Below, in pieces: positions 35,925 through 44,233 of a stretch of DNA of 62,812 nt; the first letter of the stretch is position 1, and each line of letters begins with the position of its first letter. The notes below the pieces were generated by a model. The model ran no database searches and was not told where the DNA came from. It saw only the letters and a program-made list of their open reading frames with translations. Origin of the DNA: Deltaproteobacteria bacterium (GTDB lineage Bacteria; Myxococcota_A; Polyangia; Polyangiales; Ga0077539). The position numbers were made by a program, and so were the translations under genes. Location of the stretch: NCBI GenBank assembly GCA_030694465.1, contig JAUXYJ010000080.1, positions 1 to 62,812 on the forward strand. Direction: 5' to 3'.

Positions 35925-37154
35925 ATGGGGTATAAACCCGCCAAGGTTGACGTGAAGCTTCTTGACTCTGAACACGCGAGCACGGCGATCGCCGTGGACG
36001 CATTCGTGGGCATGCCCTGTGTGGGCTATCACCAAGCATCGCAGCGCGTTCGCGCCGTCGATGCGCTGGGCAAACGCGTCTTGTGGGAAGCCCCGGCCGA
36101 GGTCCAAGTGAGCGAGGTCGGCAAGAGCGTCGTGCTCTGTGGCGGCCGCGCGTACGTGATTAACGACACGCAGCTCTGGGCGCTGGACTTGTACACGGGC
36201 CGGACCATCTTCGCGCGCACCCTTGAGAGCGCGGTTCAGTGTGGATTTGGCCAGCCCAATCTCTGGGACGCCTGCCACCCCAGCATGCCCGGAAACCTCT
36301 TGGTCCAGACCATCTCGGACGACTACCTCGGCCTCGAGCGCGGGTTTGGTCACACCGTCTGGACCATGCCCGACGCCAAAGACCTCGGGCCCATCCCGGT
36401 GCCCGGCGGCGCGATGATCACCGCGTTCGATGGGCAAGAGCTCCGCACGATGCTCATTGACCCCACCCGTGGGGGCTTCTCACTCTTTGCGCTCACCGCG
36501 AGCGAAATCCGTGTGCGCGCCGCAGGCCGCAACGTGCTCATTGGCACCGAGGACATCGACGAGCAAGGCCGCTCGGGGATCGCCGTGGTCGAGATGCCCG
36601 TGGGGCGAGTTCTCTTGCAAACAAGCGCTCCGTTTGATCCCAAGCGCGGCCCGCCTGTGGCCTGTGGGCGCTTTGTGTACTCCGCGGATTTGTTTCGGTT
36701 AGCGGCCTCGCCCATGGGGCCGAGCGTCGAGGCTGAGCTCATCAAGGGCTACGCGATCGACCGGCTCGAAGCGACCCACGCGATCGTCGTTGCGCTCATG
36801 GGCTCGCTCGATGGCGAGCACAAACTCAAGCTCGTCGGCCTCGACCCCAACACCCTCTCGGTCTGGTACACGATCGATCAGGACCTGGGCCGCGGTGCGC
36901 GCGCCCAAGAGGGCTACGAGCCGATGGCCTCGCTCGGGCCTTTTGTGTGCGTTTTGGGCCACCGCGGAGACACCGAGAGCGTCGTGACCGTCTTGCACGC
37001 GGACACGGGCCGGGTGGGCTGGCAGCACGTGGCGATGGGCACGCCCCAGACGGTGCGCTCAGAGGGACCCTACTTCGTGGTGACCACGTCCAAACAGACG
37101 CTGATCTATCGGCCCGAGCTCCCGACGCCCGCCCCCGTAGCCTCGTTTCCCTAG
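35925..37154 (+). CDS. Cytoplasmic PQQ-type beta-propeller-like protein
   Basis: A 409-aa protein without a signal peptide. Repeating blades such as VRAVDALGKRVLWEAP, LWALDLYTGRTIFAR, GYEPMASLGPFVCVL and VTVLHADTGRVGWQHV match the 'A-x-D-x-x-T-G-x-x-x-W' pattern of PQQ-like or quinoprotein-type propeller repeats. No catalytic PQQ residues can be assigned, so it is not evidence for a PQQ enzyme. Function unknown. The stop codon overlaps that of the convergent surface-protein gene (37151-37154). Confidence 0.7.
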   Translation: MGYKPAKVDVKLLDSEHASTAIAVDAFVGMPCVGYHQASQRVRAVDALGKRVLWEAPAEVQVSEVGKSVVLCGGRAYVINDTQLWALDLYTGRTIFARTLESAVQCGFGQPNLWDACHPSMPGNLLVQTISDDYLGLERGFGHTVWTMPDAKDLGPIPVPGGAMITAFDGQELRTMLIDPTRGGFSLFALTASEIRVRAAGRNVLIGTEDIDEQGRSGIAVVEMPVGRVLLQTSAPFDPKRGPPVACGRFVYSADLFRLAASPMGPSVEAELIKGYAIDRLEATHAIVVALMGSLDGEHKLKLVGLDPNTLSVWYTIDQDLGRGARAQEGYEPMASLGPFVCVLGHRGDTESVVTVLHADTGRVGWQHVAMGTPQTVRSEGPYFVVTTSKQTLIYRPELPTPAPVASFP

Positions 37155-38731
37155 AACCGGCGACGTCGCCGGGTGCACACGGTGGCGAGCGCCGCGAGCG
37201 CGACCCATGGGGCCATCGTGCCTTGTGAGCGAGTAGGCGCCGTGGGGACACGGCATGCAAACGCGCCTCCGCGAAAGCGCCAATCGGGCGCGGTGGTGGG
37301 TGGGGCAGCGACGTCGCCGGGTGGTGCGATCACGTCGAGCCCGGCGACGTCGCTGGGTAGCGTAGCGTCGCCCGCTGCCTCGGCGTCTGCTCCCGCTTCT
37401 GGCGTCGCGTCCATTGCGACATCCACAGAGGCGTCTTGGGACGAGAGCGGACAGCTTGGGTCGACGCCTGCCTCGTAGCTGCAGAAGCCACCGGTGCTTG
37501 AGGTATTGCACGTTCCGCTGCGGCCGTTGATCGTCGGGCAGTCATCGTCGCTGTTGCACGCGAGCACGCGGGCCGTCAGGGTTGCGGTCGGAAACGCGCC
37601 AAACCCCACCAGCAGTCCGCGCCCGCGATAGCCGCAGTGCCGAGCGCCCGCGAGGCGAGCGCGCCGCATGCCGGTCGGTGCATGGTAGACAATCGACGGA
37701 AACGGGATCGCGACGACCGCGCCCTCGGAGGTCGTGCCTGTGACCACGACGCGCGAGCCGATGTAGGCCGCGTCGGTGATCGAGGTCCAGTCCGACGCGG
37801 TGCCGTCACGCCCAAAGCCCGAGCGTGTGTTGAGCGCTGTCGAGGGATCTCCGAAGACCAGATCTAACATTCGCTGCGATGCGCTCACGACAGTGACCTC
37901 GGACAACGTGGGGTGCTGGGCGATCGCGACCCCCGAAACCCTCCGCGGAGAACTTGTCCTAAAGAGCGAGGTTGGGTCAGCGCTTCGCGGCACCCGCCAA
38001 TCGATCCATGGGGCAAACGCGCGCGTCGAGACTGGGACGTTGGACGCAAACACGAGCGCCGAGTCCATGCGCGCTCGGCCGTCGAGCACAGCGACTGATT
38101 GTGGGCTGGCTTCAGAAGGTGAGTACGCGATCGTGGTCATCACCGCGGGGGCCGAGCGCTCGTCGAAGACCACAGGATTATACGCGGTTGTCGCGAGGAG
38201 GCTGCGCGACACCGCGGTGATGCAGCCGAGAGACCCGGACCGCGAGGGCTCACAGTCAAGCGCGGCGTCGCCTACGGTCCAAGGAGCCGCGAAGAGCTGC
38301 CGAGGCACCACGGTGCCGCTGAGGGGATTGACGCGATGCAGGCTCATGGTCGCCCCCGTGCTCTGGTTGCTGACCACCAGCGCTTCGACAAAGTCAGACG
38401 TGGCGCTGATGCGGACCAGCGCGCTCGCACGCGAGGGCAGGGTCTGCAGCGCGATGGTCTGAAGTACGCTCGACGCCAGCGGATCAATGACCACCACCTG
38501 GACCTCTGTGGGGGTGACCGCGTTGCACTCGGTGTGGGCGAACACGACAACGTACCGGTCTTCGAAGGCTGTCACGTCCGCGTCGACCACGCAGCGCGCT
38601 GGGTCTGAGAGCGAGAGAGGCGGCCTCATGCTGAGGCCCACCGCCTGGGCATCGTGCAGCTCTGCGCTGCTCAGGATGCCAAATGCCAGCACGACAAACG
38701 CCGCGCGGTGAATGCGATCAGAGCAGCCCAT
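37151..38731 (-). CDS. Surface protein with MYXO-CTERM-like anchor, paralogue A
   Basis: A 526-aa exported protein. Signal MGCSDRIHRAAFVVLAFGILSSAELHDAQA. The body has beta-propeller-like repeats (RCVVDADVTAFEDRYVVVF; FVEALVVSNQSTGATMSLH) and a Cys-rich patch before an Asp/Ala-rich linker containing PSDVAGLD and PGDVAAPP. The C-terminus is GAFACRVPTAPTRSQG, a hydrophobic helix (WVALAALATVCT) and RRRRRF, as in MYXO-CTERM surface-anchoring tails, but with one Cys of the CxC pair replaced by Phe. Its last ~110 bp nearly match those of paralogue B upstream. The palindrome at 37157 encodes part of the Arg tail. Confidence 0.82.
   Translation of the reverse strand: MGCSDRIHRAAFVVLAFGILSSAELHDAQAVGLSMRPPLSLSDPARCVVDADVTAFEDRYVVVFAHTECNAVTPTEVQVVVIDPLASSVLQTIALQTLPSRASALVRISATSDFVEALVVSNQSTGATMSLHRVNPLSGTVVPRQLFAAPWTVGDAALDCEPSRSGSLGCITAVSRSLLATTAYNPVVFDERSAPAVMTTIAYSPSEASPQSVAVLDGRARMDSALVFASNVPVSTRAFAPWIDWRVPRSADPTSLFRTSSPRRVSGVAIAQHPTLSEVTVVSASQRMLDLVFGDPSTALNTRSGFGRDGTASDWTSITDAAYIGSRVVVTGTTSEGAVVAIPFPSIVYHAPTGMRRARLAGARHCGYRGRGLLVGFGAFPTATLTARVLACNSDDDCPTINGRSGTCNTSSTGGFCSYEAGVDPSCPLSSQDASVDVAMDATPEAGADAEAAGDATLPSDVAGLDVIAPPGDVAAPPTTAPDWRFRGGAFACRVPTAPTRSQGTMAPWVALAALATVCTRRRRRF
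37157..37172. repeat. 16-bp palindrome ccggcgacgtcgccgg, copy 2
   Basis: Located in the codons for the Arg-rich tail of paralogue A, immediately before its stop codon on the minus strand. Confidence 0.8.
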
Positions 38732-38787
38732 GGCGTGGACGATACACCCAGAGCGGGTGGTCAGCGCGTCGATCGTGCCGCTCTGTC

Positions 38788-40443
38788 TTAGAACCGGCGA
38801 CGTCGCCGGGTGCACACGGTGGCGAGCGCCGCGAGCGCGACCCATGCGGCCATCGCGCCTTGTGAGCGACTGGGCGCGGTGGGGACACGGCATGCACAAG
38901 CGCCGCCCATAAACCGCGCGTTCGGTCCCAGGGATCCGTCGCCAGAGGCTGCGCTACTGTCGGTCTCAGCGACGTCGCCGGATAGCGTTGCGTCCATGGC
39001 AGCGACGTCGCCGGGTGGTGCAACGTCCATGGCGGCGACGTCGCCGGGTACGCCCAAGTCTGCGCTCGCTGCGTCCCGAGCGTCATCGGTTTGGGCGTCG
39101 GTTTGGGCGTCGGTTTGGGCGTCGAAGAACGCGTCCGTCGAGGCATCGGCGTTGATGCCAGCGTCGGCCCCCACGCACAGAGGATCTCTGCCCGGCGGAT
39201 ACACGCAAATCCCTGACATGCAAGAGCCTGCAAAGCCCGCGGTGCCGGGGCACTCTTCGTTGGCCGAGCACCCGAGCGGGATGGCCTCGATGCTGCGGCC
39301 ACCACTTGTGATGCCGGCGACAAGGCCCAGCCCCAGATAGCCACAGTACGCGGCCGTCGCGATGCGAGGCGCGACGTTGTTCGATGCTGAAGCCGCCACG
39401 TTGAGCCAAGTCCCTGAGGCCGGGAGCACGCTCATCACACGGAGGCCTGTGTTGGTGCCGACCGCGACAAACTTCATCCCCAAGAACGCTGCGTCGTGAA
39501 GCTGCCCAACAAAGTCAGGGGAGATGTTTGCGTTCATGGGCATCATCGAGCCCATCGGTCCATTGAAGACGCTGGCTAGATTGCCATGCTCGGCCCAGAC
39601 CGCACCTACGACACCGCCGGGGCGGCTCTGGGCAAGGGCGATGCCTCTGAGCAATCCCCCGCCCATACGATCCACCGAGAGAGGCAGCGGCATGCCTCCA
39701 ACCGTGGGCGCGATCGCGGCCCGCACGCCGGCGTCTGCACTGTTCCAGGCGAGACTGCGGTTGCCATCCGAGGTCTCGAGCGCGGCGATCGCGTTGACTG
39801 GACGAGCGAACCCCGAGGGTGCCAGCGGGGGGTAGTTTGGACTCGAGAGGCTCGGACCTGCGCGAAACTCCACGCCATTGACGTCGGGGTTGGTCTCGGG
39901 TCCGCTTGAGATCGCGAGCGCGCATGCGTCAGCCGTTGACCGAAGCGGATTGCAGTCGAGCGCAATCGCCCGGACGAGTGATCCAAGGGGGAGCCTTGAG
40001 GGCGATCCGACCATTGGCGCTGCTGTAGGCGTGATGCGCGTGTAGAACAGCTCGGCGCCCAGCCCCGCAAGGTTGACCGCCCACGCCAAGTGCAGCGCCT
40101 CTGCGGTCGCGCTCAGCCGAATGTCCACGAAGGTCCCTGCGATCGCCGAGGCAAACTGGAGGTTGCGCGTGAGCCTCCCACCGGGTGCGACTTCGGCGAG
40201 CCAGAGCTCGGCCGAGGCAGCGTTGGTCAAGCACGGTCGCTGCCCATACGCGACGTAAAACGACCCACGCAAGAACGTGACATCTGAAGACACGATGCAC
40301 ATCGCGCTCGCTGGCGCCGTCACAAGCGTCTGTGGCGCGCCGACTGTGATCGCGTGGGCCTGCCGTGGGGCTGCGGCCGAGAGCGCCGTGAGCGTGAGCG
40401 CGACCGTGGTCATTCGTAGAGTCCCAAGAGCTAAGCATTTCAT
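38788..40443 (-). CDS. Surface protein with MYXO-CTERM-like anchor, paralogue B
   Basis: A 551-aa exported protein. Signal MKCLALGTLRMTTVALTLTALSAAAPRQAHA ends in AHA. The body resembles paralogue A (RGSFYVAYGQRPCLTNAASAELWLAEV; LHLAWAVNLAGLGAELFYT). Then a Cys-rich patch (CMSGICVYPPGRDPLC) and a linker with two repeat types: TDAQTDAQTDAQTDD and GDVAAMDVAPPGDVAAMDA. The tail GACACRVPTAPSRSQG, helix and RRRRRF form a complete MYXO-CTERM-like signal with the CxC pair. Start ATG 40443 is set by the signal peptide. 56 bp separate its stop from paralogue A, so they are probably cotranscribed. Confidence 0.85.
   Translation of the reverse strand: MKCLALGTLRMTTVALTLTALSAAAPRQAHAITVGAPQTLVTAPASAMCIVSSDVTFLRGSFYVAYGQRPCLTNAASAELWLAEVAPGGRLTRNLQFASAIAGTFVDIRLSATAEALHLAWAVNLAGLGAELFYTRITPTAAPMVGSPSRLPLGSLVRAIALDCNPLRSTADACALAISSGPETNPDVNGVEFRAGPSLSSPNYPPLAPSGFARPVNAIAALETSDGNRSLAWNSADAGVRAAIAPTVGGMPLPLSVDRMGGGLLRGIALAQSRPGGVVGAVWAEHGNLASVFNGPMGSMMPMNANISPDFVGQLHDAAFLGMKFVAVGTNTGLRVMSVLPASGTWLNVAASASNNVAPRIATAAYCGYLGLGLVAGITSGGRSIEAIPLGCSANEECPGTAGFAGSCMSGICVYPPGRDPLCVGADAGINADASTDAFFDAQTDAQTDAQTDDARDAASADLGVPGDVAAMDVAPPGDVAAMDATLSGDVAETDSSAASGDGSLGPNARFMGGACACRVPTAPSRSQGAMAAWVALAALATVCTRRRRRF
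38794..38809. repeat. 16-bp palindrome ccggcgacgtcgccgg, copy 3
   Basis: Same position as copy 2 relative to the stop codon, now in paralogue B. The gene also has an exact GGCGACGTCGCC at 39034-39045 and GCGACGTCGC cores near 38969 and 39001, encoding the Gly-Asp-Val-Ala linker repeats. Confidence 0.8.
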
Positions 40444-40548
40444 AGCGAAATCGTACGCCCTTGACGGCACCCGTGGGCGCGTGAAGCCCCACAAAATCAC
40501 TGAGAAAAGTGCCTATCCCACCCTACACATGCGCTACCCTCTGCAAGC

Positions 40549-41457
40549 ATGTCAGCCGAAGGCCACTCGTCCAAAATTGTCCTCACCAGCTTTGCCGTGA
40601 ACCTCGCGATCGCCCTGGCGAAGGGCGTCGCGGCGTTTGTCTCGGGCTCGGGTTCGATGCTCGCAGAGGCTATCCACAGCGCCGCGGACAGCCTCAACCA
40701 AGTGCTCTTGCTAATTGGCCTTCGGCAGGCAGCCCAAGCGCCCTCCGAGAAGCACCCGCTGGGCACAGGACGCGCTTCGTATTTTTGGTCATTTCTCGTG
40801 GCGCTCATGCTGTTTTTTGGCGGCGGAGTCTTCTCGATCGGAGAGGGCTTTGAGAAGATCTTTCATCCCACACCGGTCGATCACATCTCGCTGGGGCTCA
40901 CGGTGCTGGTCTTCTCGTTTGCGCTTGAGGGCATGGCCCTCTTGCAGTGCTTTCGGCAGATCGACAGCAAGCGCGGATCGAGCACGCGTTGGGAGTATCT
41001 CAAGCAGACCAAGGACGCCGAGCTGGTCGTGGTCACCGGCGAGAACTTCGCAGCGGTCATCGGCCTAACCTTCGCCGTCGCGTGTGTGCTCGCGGCCAAG
41101 TACGTCGACCCGCGCTTTGACGGCGTAGGCGGGATCTTGGTGGGCGGCGTGCTGGTCGCAGTCGCGGTCGGGCTCGCGTACAAAGTCAAAGGGCTCTTGC
41201 TCGGAGAGCGCGCGGACCCAGAGATCGCAGCACAGGTCGACGAGGCCGCCAAGAGCGACCCGCGCATCGCCAAAGTGTTGCGGTTGATCACCGTGCAGCA
41301 GGGACCCGGAGAGGTGCTCATCGCGGCCAAGCTGCGCTTTGTCGAGGGGATCAGCGGCCAAGAGCTCACCGAGTCGATCAACGCGTTTGAGCAGCGCGTT
41401 CATCAGCGCGAACCCGAGGTCAAATGGCTCTTCGTAGAGCCGGACTTTACGGCGTAA
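40549..41457 (+). CDS. Cation diffusion facilitator family transporter
   Basis: A 302-aa membrane protein with six hydrophobic segments. The metal-site helix reads MLAEAIHSAADSLNQVLL (HSxAD), and a second conserved helix reads LVVVTGENFAAVIGL, where the second site has Glu-Asn rather than the usual His-xxx-Asp. LGTGRASYFWSFLVALMLFFGGG and the C-terminal cytoplasmic domain (EVLIAAKLRFVEGISGQELTESINAFEQRV) fit the ZnT9/SLC30A9-like branch. It would export Zn or another divalent ion. It overlaps the convergent DCC gene by 11 bp. Confidence 0.93.
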   Translation: MSAEGHSSKIVLTSFAVNLAIALAKGVAAFVSGSGSMLAEAIHSAADSLNQVLLLIGLRQAAQAPSEKHPLGTGRASYFWSFLVALMLFFGGGVFSIGEGFEKIFHPTPVDHISLGLTVLVFSFALEGMALLQCFRQIDSKRGSSTRWEYLKQTKDAELVVVTGENFAAVIGLTFAVACVLAAKYVDPRFDGVGGILVGGVLVAVAVGLAYKVKGLLLGERADPEIAAQVDEAAKSDPRIAKVLRLITVQQGPGEVLIAAKLRFVEGISGQELTESINAFEQRVHQREPEVKWLFVEPDFTA

Positions 41458-41884
41458 GTCTGGCAGAAGGCTCGGGCAGAAATCGCGCGCGCAGCGCAGG
41501 GGTTGGGATCCGGCAAGACTCTTCGCGGCCAAACCAACGGTAGCGATTTTTTGCGATGAGCTTGTAGAACAGGTCGCGGATAAACCACGGGACCACGATC
41601 ATCGCGAAGAGCAGCGGGTAGCCGCGATGAAGTCCCCGTGCGATGCGCAACGCGGCGCCCGATCGCTGGTGCACCACACCGTCGCGCACGAGAATAATCG
41701 AGTCTGGGTCGCCCGCTGGGAGCGTGACGCCGTGCTGCGCAAGCAGCGCCTTGCCAGCCTCACTCTGAAGCGCAGCGAAGCGAAAACGCCCTGCGGGATC
41801 ACGGTCGATAATAAACTGCACCGAGGCGTTGCAGAGATTGCAGACACCATCAAAGAGCACGACCTCGTGCGGCTGCGTTGTCAT
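41447..41884 (-). CDS. DCC family thiol-disulfide oxidoreductase-like protein (DUF393)
   Basis: A 145-aa protein with the defining VVLFDGVCNLCNASVQFIIDRD motif (DxxCxxC), then ALQSEAGKALLAQHG and YPLLFAMIVVPWFIRDLFYKLIAKNRYRWFG. The CxxC is thought to be redox-active; physiological partners are not known. It starts 9 bp after the stop of the PqqD-PqqE gene on the same strand, so it is likely the last gene of that operon; whether it assists PQQ or radical-SAM chemistry is only a guess. Confidence 0.9.
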   Translation of the reverse strand: MTTQPHEVVLFDGVCNLCNASVQFIIDRDPAGRFRFAALQSEAGKALLAQHGVTLPAGDPDSIILVRDGVVHQRSGAALRIARGLHRGYPLLFAMIVVPWFIRDLFYKLIAKNRYRWFGREESCRIPTPALRARFLPEPSARLTP

Positions 41885-41893
41885 CGCGCGAGC

Positions 41894-43321
41894 TTACTCG
41901 TTGTGCGTATCCGGTGGGCGCCGAACGAGACTCCGCGGGGTAATCACCGGGTCTCTGGGGGCCTCGGCGCGCGCGCGAGCGTCTACGATGAGCCCGTGCA
42001 TGGGGGACTTGCTGCACGTGGGATCTGTCGCCGTAAGCGACCGCGTGAGGGCGTATGCTTGGCAGCGACAGCCGCCGTGGTCTCGGTGCCGTTCGTCACA
42101 ACTGCGGCAGGGCTCGTCCATCCACGCGTCGCCACGAAAGCGCGCGAGTGACTCGCTCGATTGCCAGAGCTCGCTCACCGTTTTGCCCTGCAAAACGCTG
42201 TCAAACGTAAGCCCAAGCTCGTGCGCGCCGGGGCAGGGCAAGAGCATCCCGTCGGGGCTCACTGTGATAAATTTTTGTCCCCACCCGTCCATGCACGGCT
42301 TGGGACGGTCGGCGTAGTAGTCGTTGATCACGGCGATCACGCGCATGTGCGGGTGATGTCTGCGCTGCGCCTCACGAGCATCCACGGTGGCCTGCGCGCA
42401 TGCGGCCGCGTCGGGCAAGAGCCCCTCGCGATTGATCAGCGCCCACCCATGCGACTGAACGCTGGCTAGCTCGATACGAACCGCACCCAAATTCGCTGCC
42501 AAATCGCAGAGCGATCGCACATGAGCCACCGTCTCTCGGTGCAGCACCGTGTTGATCGACAGGGCCATCCCGTGCGCGACGACTCGCTCGGCCGCGGCGA
42601 GCTTCTGCGCGTGCGCTCCGTGGGCATGTGCGATGGCGTCGGCGCGTCGCGCGTCGGTGTGTTGCAGCGAGATCTGCACGTGCTCAAGCCCATGGTCTCG
42701 CAAGCGACGGATCCGATCGTCGGTGAGTCTCCACGCCGAAGTGATCAGGTTGCAGTACATGCCACGCTTGCGCGCGTGCGCGATCAGCGAATCGAGGCCC
42801 TCAAAGAGCAGCGGCTCGCCCCCCGAGAGCGAGCACTGGAGCACCCCCGCGTCCGCGCACTCATCGATAATGGTGAGCCAATTTGCAGCAGAAAGAGAGT
42901 CTTGATGCTTCGCAAGGTCCACCGGATTTGAGCAATAGCCACACTGCAGTGGGCATCGGTGCGTGAGCTCTGCGGTGAGCGCCAAGGGAGGCGCGAGCGC
43001 GCGCACGGTCGCCGTCTCCGAGGGCATCCGCGCAGGGTCCATGCGGATCGCGAGCGGGTCATACCCAAGCGCCCCGCGCGCGTGCAAGAGCGACAAGGTC
43101 GCGCGCACGTCGGTCTCGACCGAGGGCTGCGCAAAGCGCTGGGTGAGCACGCCCACGATGTCGTCGTCCGAGCGCGAGCCATCACAGAGAGTGATCACTG
43201 CGTGCGCACTCGGCGAGAGAAAAAGCACACGTTCGGGATCGAGCACCGCCCAGCGGTCTCGCACGGTGTCGTGGTGCAACCGCGCGTGGCGATGCAGCGT
43301 CGGGACCCACCGAGTGCTCAC
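41894..43321 (-). CDS. pqqE: PqqD-PqqE fusion: PQQ precursor peptide chaperone and radical SAM enzyme
   Basis: A 475-aa protein with two parts. Residues ~15-90 match PqqD, the RiPP-recognition chaperone (WAVLDPERVLFLSPSAHAVI; DDDIVGVLTQRF; LLHARGALG). From ~115 the PqqE radical-SAM enzyme begins, with the cluster ligands Cys123, Cys127 and Cys130 (CPLQCGYC), SGGEPLL, then the PqqE-specific GWALINREGLLP, YYADRPKPCMDGWG and the SPASM-type C-terminal Cys set PCRSCDERHRDHGGCRCQA. PqqE links Glu and Tyr side chains in PqqA. The fused order PqqD-PqqE is unusual. It overlaps pqqC by 4 nt. Confidence 0.95.
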   Translation of the reverse strand: MSTRWVPTLHRHARLHHDTVRDRWAVLDPERVLFLSPSAHAVITLCDGSRSDDDIVGVLTQRFAQPSVETDVRATLSLLHARGALGYDPLAIRMDPARMPSETATVRALAPPLALTAELTHRCPLQCGYCSNPVDLAKHQDSLSAANWLTIIDECADAGVLQCSLSGGEPLLFEGLDSLIAHARKRGMYCNLITSAWRLTDDRIRRLRDHGLEHVQISLQHTDARRADAIAHAHGAHAQKLAAAERVVAHGMALSINTVLHRETVAHVRSLCDLAANLGAVRIELASVQSHGWALINREGLLPDAAACAQATVDAREAQRRHHPHMRVIAVINDYYADRPKPCMDGWGQKFITVSPDGMLLPCPGAHELGLTFDSVLQGKTVSELWQSSESLARFRGDAWMDEPCRSCDERHRDHGGCRCQAYALTRSLTATDPTCSKSPMHGLIVDARARAEAPRDPVITPRSLVRRPPDTHNE

Positions 43322-44067
43322 GCTGCCGCGCCGCCTGCGTGCTGTGCGCAGTGGTGATCGATCGCGTCAAGGAGCGCCCACAAGAGCTCACACTTAAAGG
43401 TCAAGCAGGCCACCGCGCGGTCTTCGCGTTCGGGGGTGTCGAAGTGGTCGAGGACGATCGAGAGCCCATGCTCGACGTCGCTCTTCGCTTGGCGAACCCT
43501 GCGCTTGAAGTAGTCTAAACCCTGCGCATCGACCCACGGATAGTGCTTCGGAAACGCCTCGACCCTGAGCGCGTGCAAGTGCGGCGCGAAGAGCTCAGTG
43601 AGCGAGCTGGCGACCGCGTCTTGCCAGGGATTGTCCCGACAAAACGTGAAGTACGCGTCCACCGCGAAGCGCACGCCGGGGAGAATCTTCGAGGCGTCTT
43701 GTGCGTCTTCGCGGGTGCCTCCGACGGCCTCGACGAGCCGCAGCCACGCCTCGAGCCCGCTGTCCTGCGCGCTCTCTCCGTCTTGGTCCATGATGCGTTT
43801 TCGCCACCGCCGGCGGACCTCGGGCGAGGGCATGTTGCTCAAGATCGCCGCGTCTTTTCGCGGGATATTTTGCTGGTAATAATAGCGATTGATCGCCCAG
43901 ACCGCGAGCTCACTGCGCGAGAGAAGCCCCTCGTTCATGCGAAGGTGAAACGGGTGTCGGTCGTGGTAGCGCGCGGCTCCGACGTCGAGCAATCGCTGCA
44001 CAAACGCGCGCCGCGAGGGGGGCACCTCGAGGGGCACCATCGAGAGATCAACCGCTCGGATTTTCAT
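43318..44067 (-). CDS. pqqC: Pyrroloquinoline-quinone synthase PqqC
   Basis: A 249-aa cofactor-free oxidase of the TenA-like fold that closes and oxidises the last PQQ intermediate. Diagnostic segments: YHDRHPFHLRMNEGLLSR, WAINRYYYQQNIPRKDAAILSN, VRFAVDAYFTFCRDNPWQDAVASSLTEL and YFKRRVRQAKSDVEHGL. Length is normal. ATG 44067 is set by MKIRAVDLS; the longer frame to 44115 lacks support. The start of pqqDE overlaps its stop (ATGA). pqqB and pqqF are not in the window; a PqqA-like gene lies at 48242. Confidence 0.95.
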   Translation of the reverse strand: MKIRAVDLSMVPLEVPPSRRAFVQRLLDVGAARYHDRHPFHLRMNEGLLSRSELAVWAINRYYYQQNIPRKDAAILSNMPSPEVRRRWRKRIMDQDGESAQDSGLEAWLRLVEAVGGTREDAQDASKILPGVRFAVDAYFTFCRDNPWQDAVASSLTELFAPHLHALRVEAFPKHYPWVDAQGLDYFKRRVRQAKSDVEHGLSIVLDHFDTPEREDRAVACLTFKCELLWALLDAIDHHCAQHAGGAAA

Positions 44068-44233
44068 GGGGTTACGTACCGGTGTGATGTGACTCAAGGG
44101 CAGAGGCAACCGCAACGTTTTCGCGCGCGAAATGCCTGCGCTACGCGCTTCAGGTTCGTTGACCTCTCACGTGGATCGGGCGACCCTAGAGCGCGTCCCG
44201 ATTTGTCGGAAAATACCTGGAGATTAGATTGAC

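Noticed and set aside
35925..37154. Possible PQQ-dependent enzyme linked to the pqq genes
   Set aside because: The repeats are only PQQ-type propeller blades, there is no export signal and no PQQ-binding residues could be assigned.
38732..38899. Extension of surface paralogue A upstream into paralogue B
   Set aside because: It reads the antisense of the paralogue B tail; the signal peptide starts at 38731.
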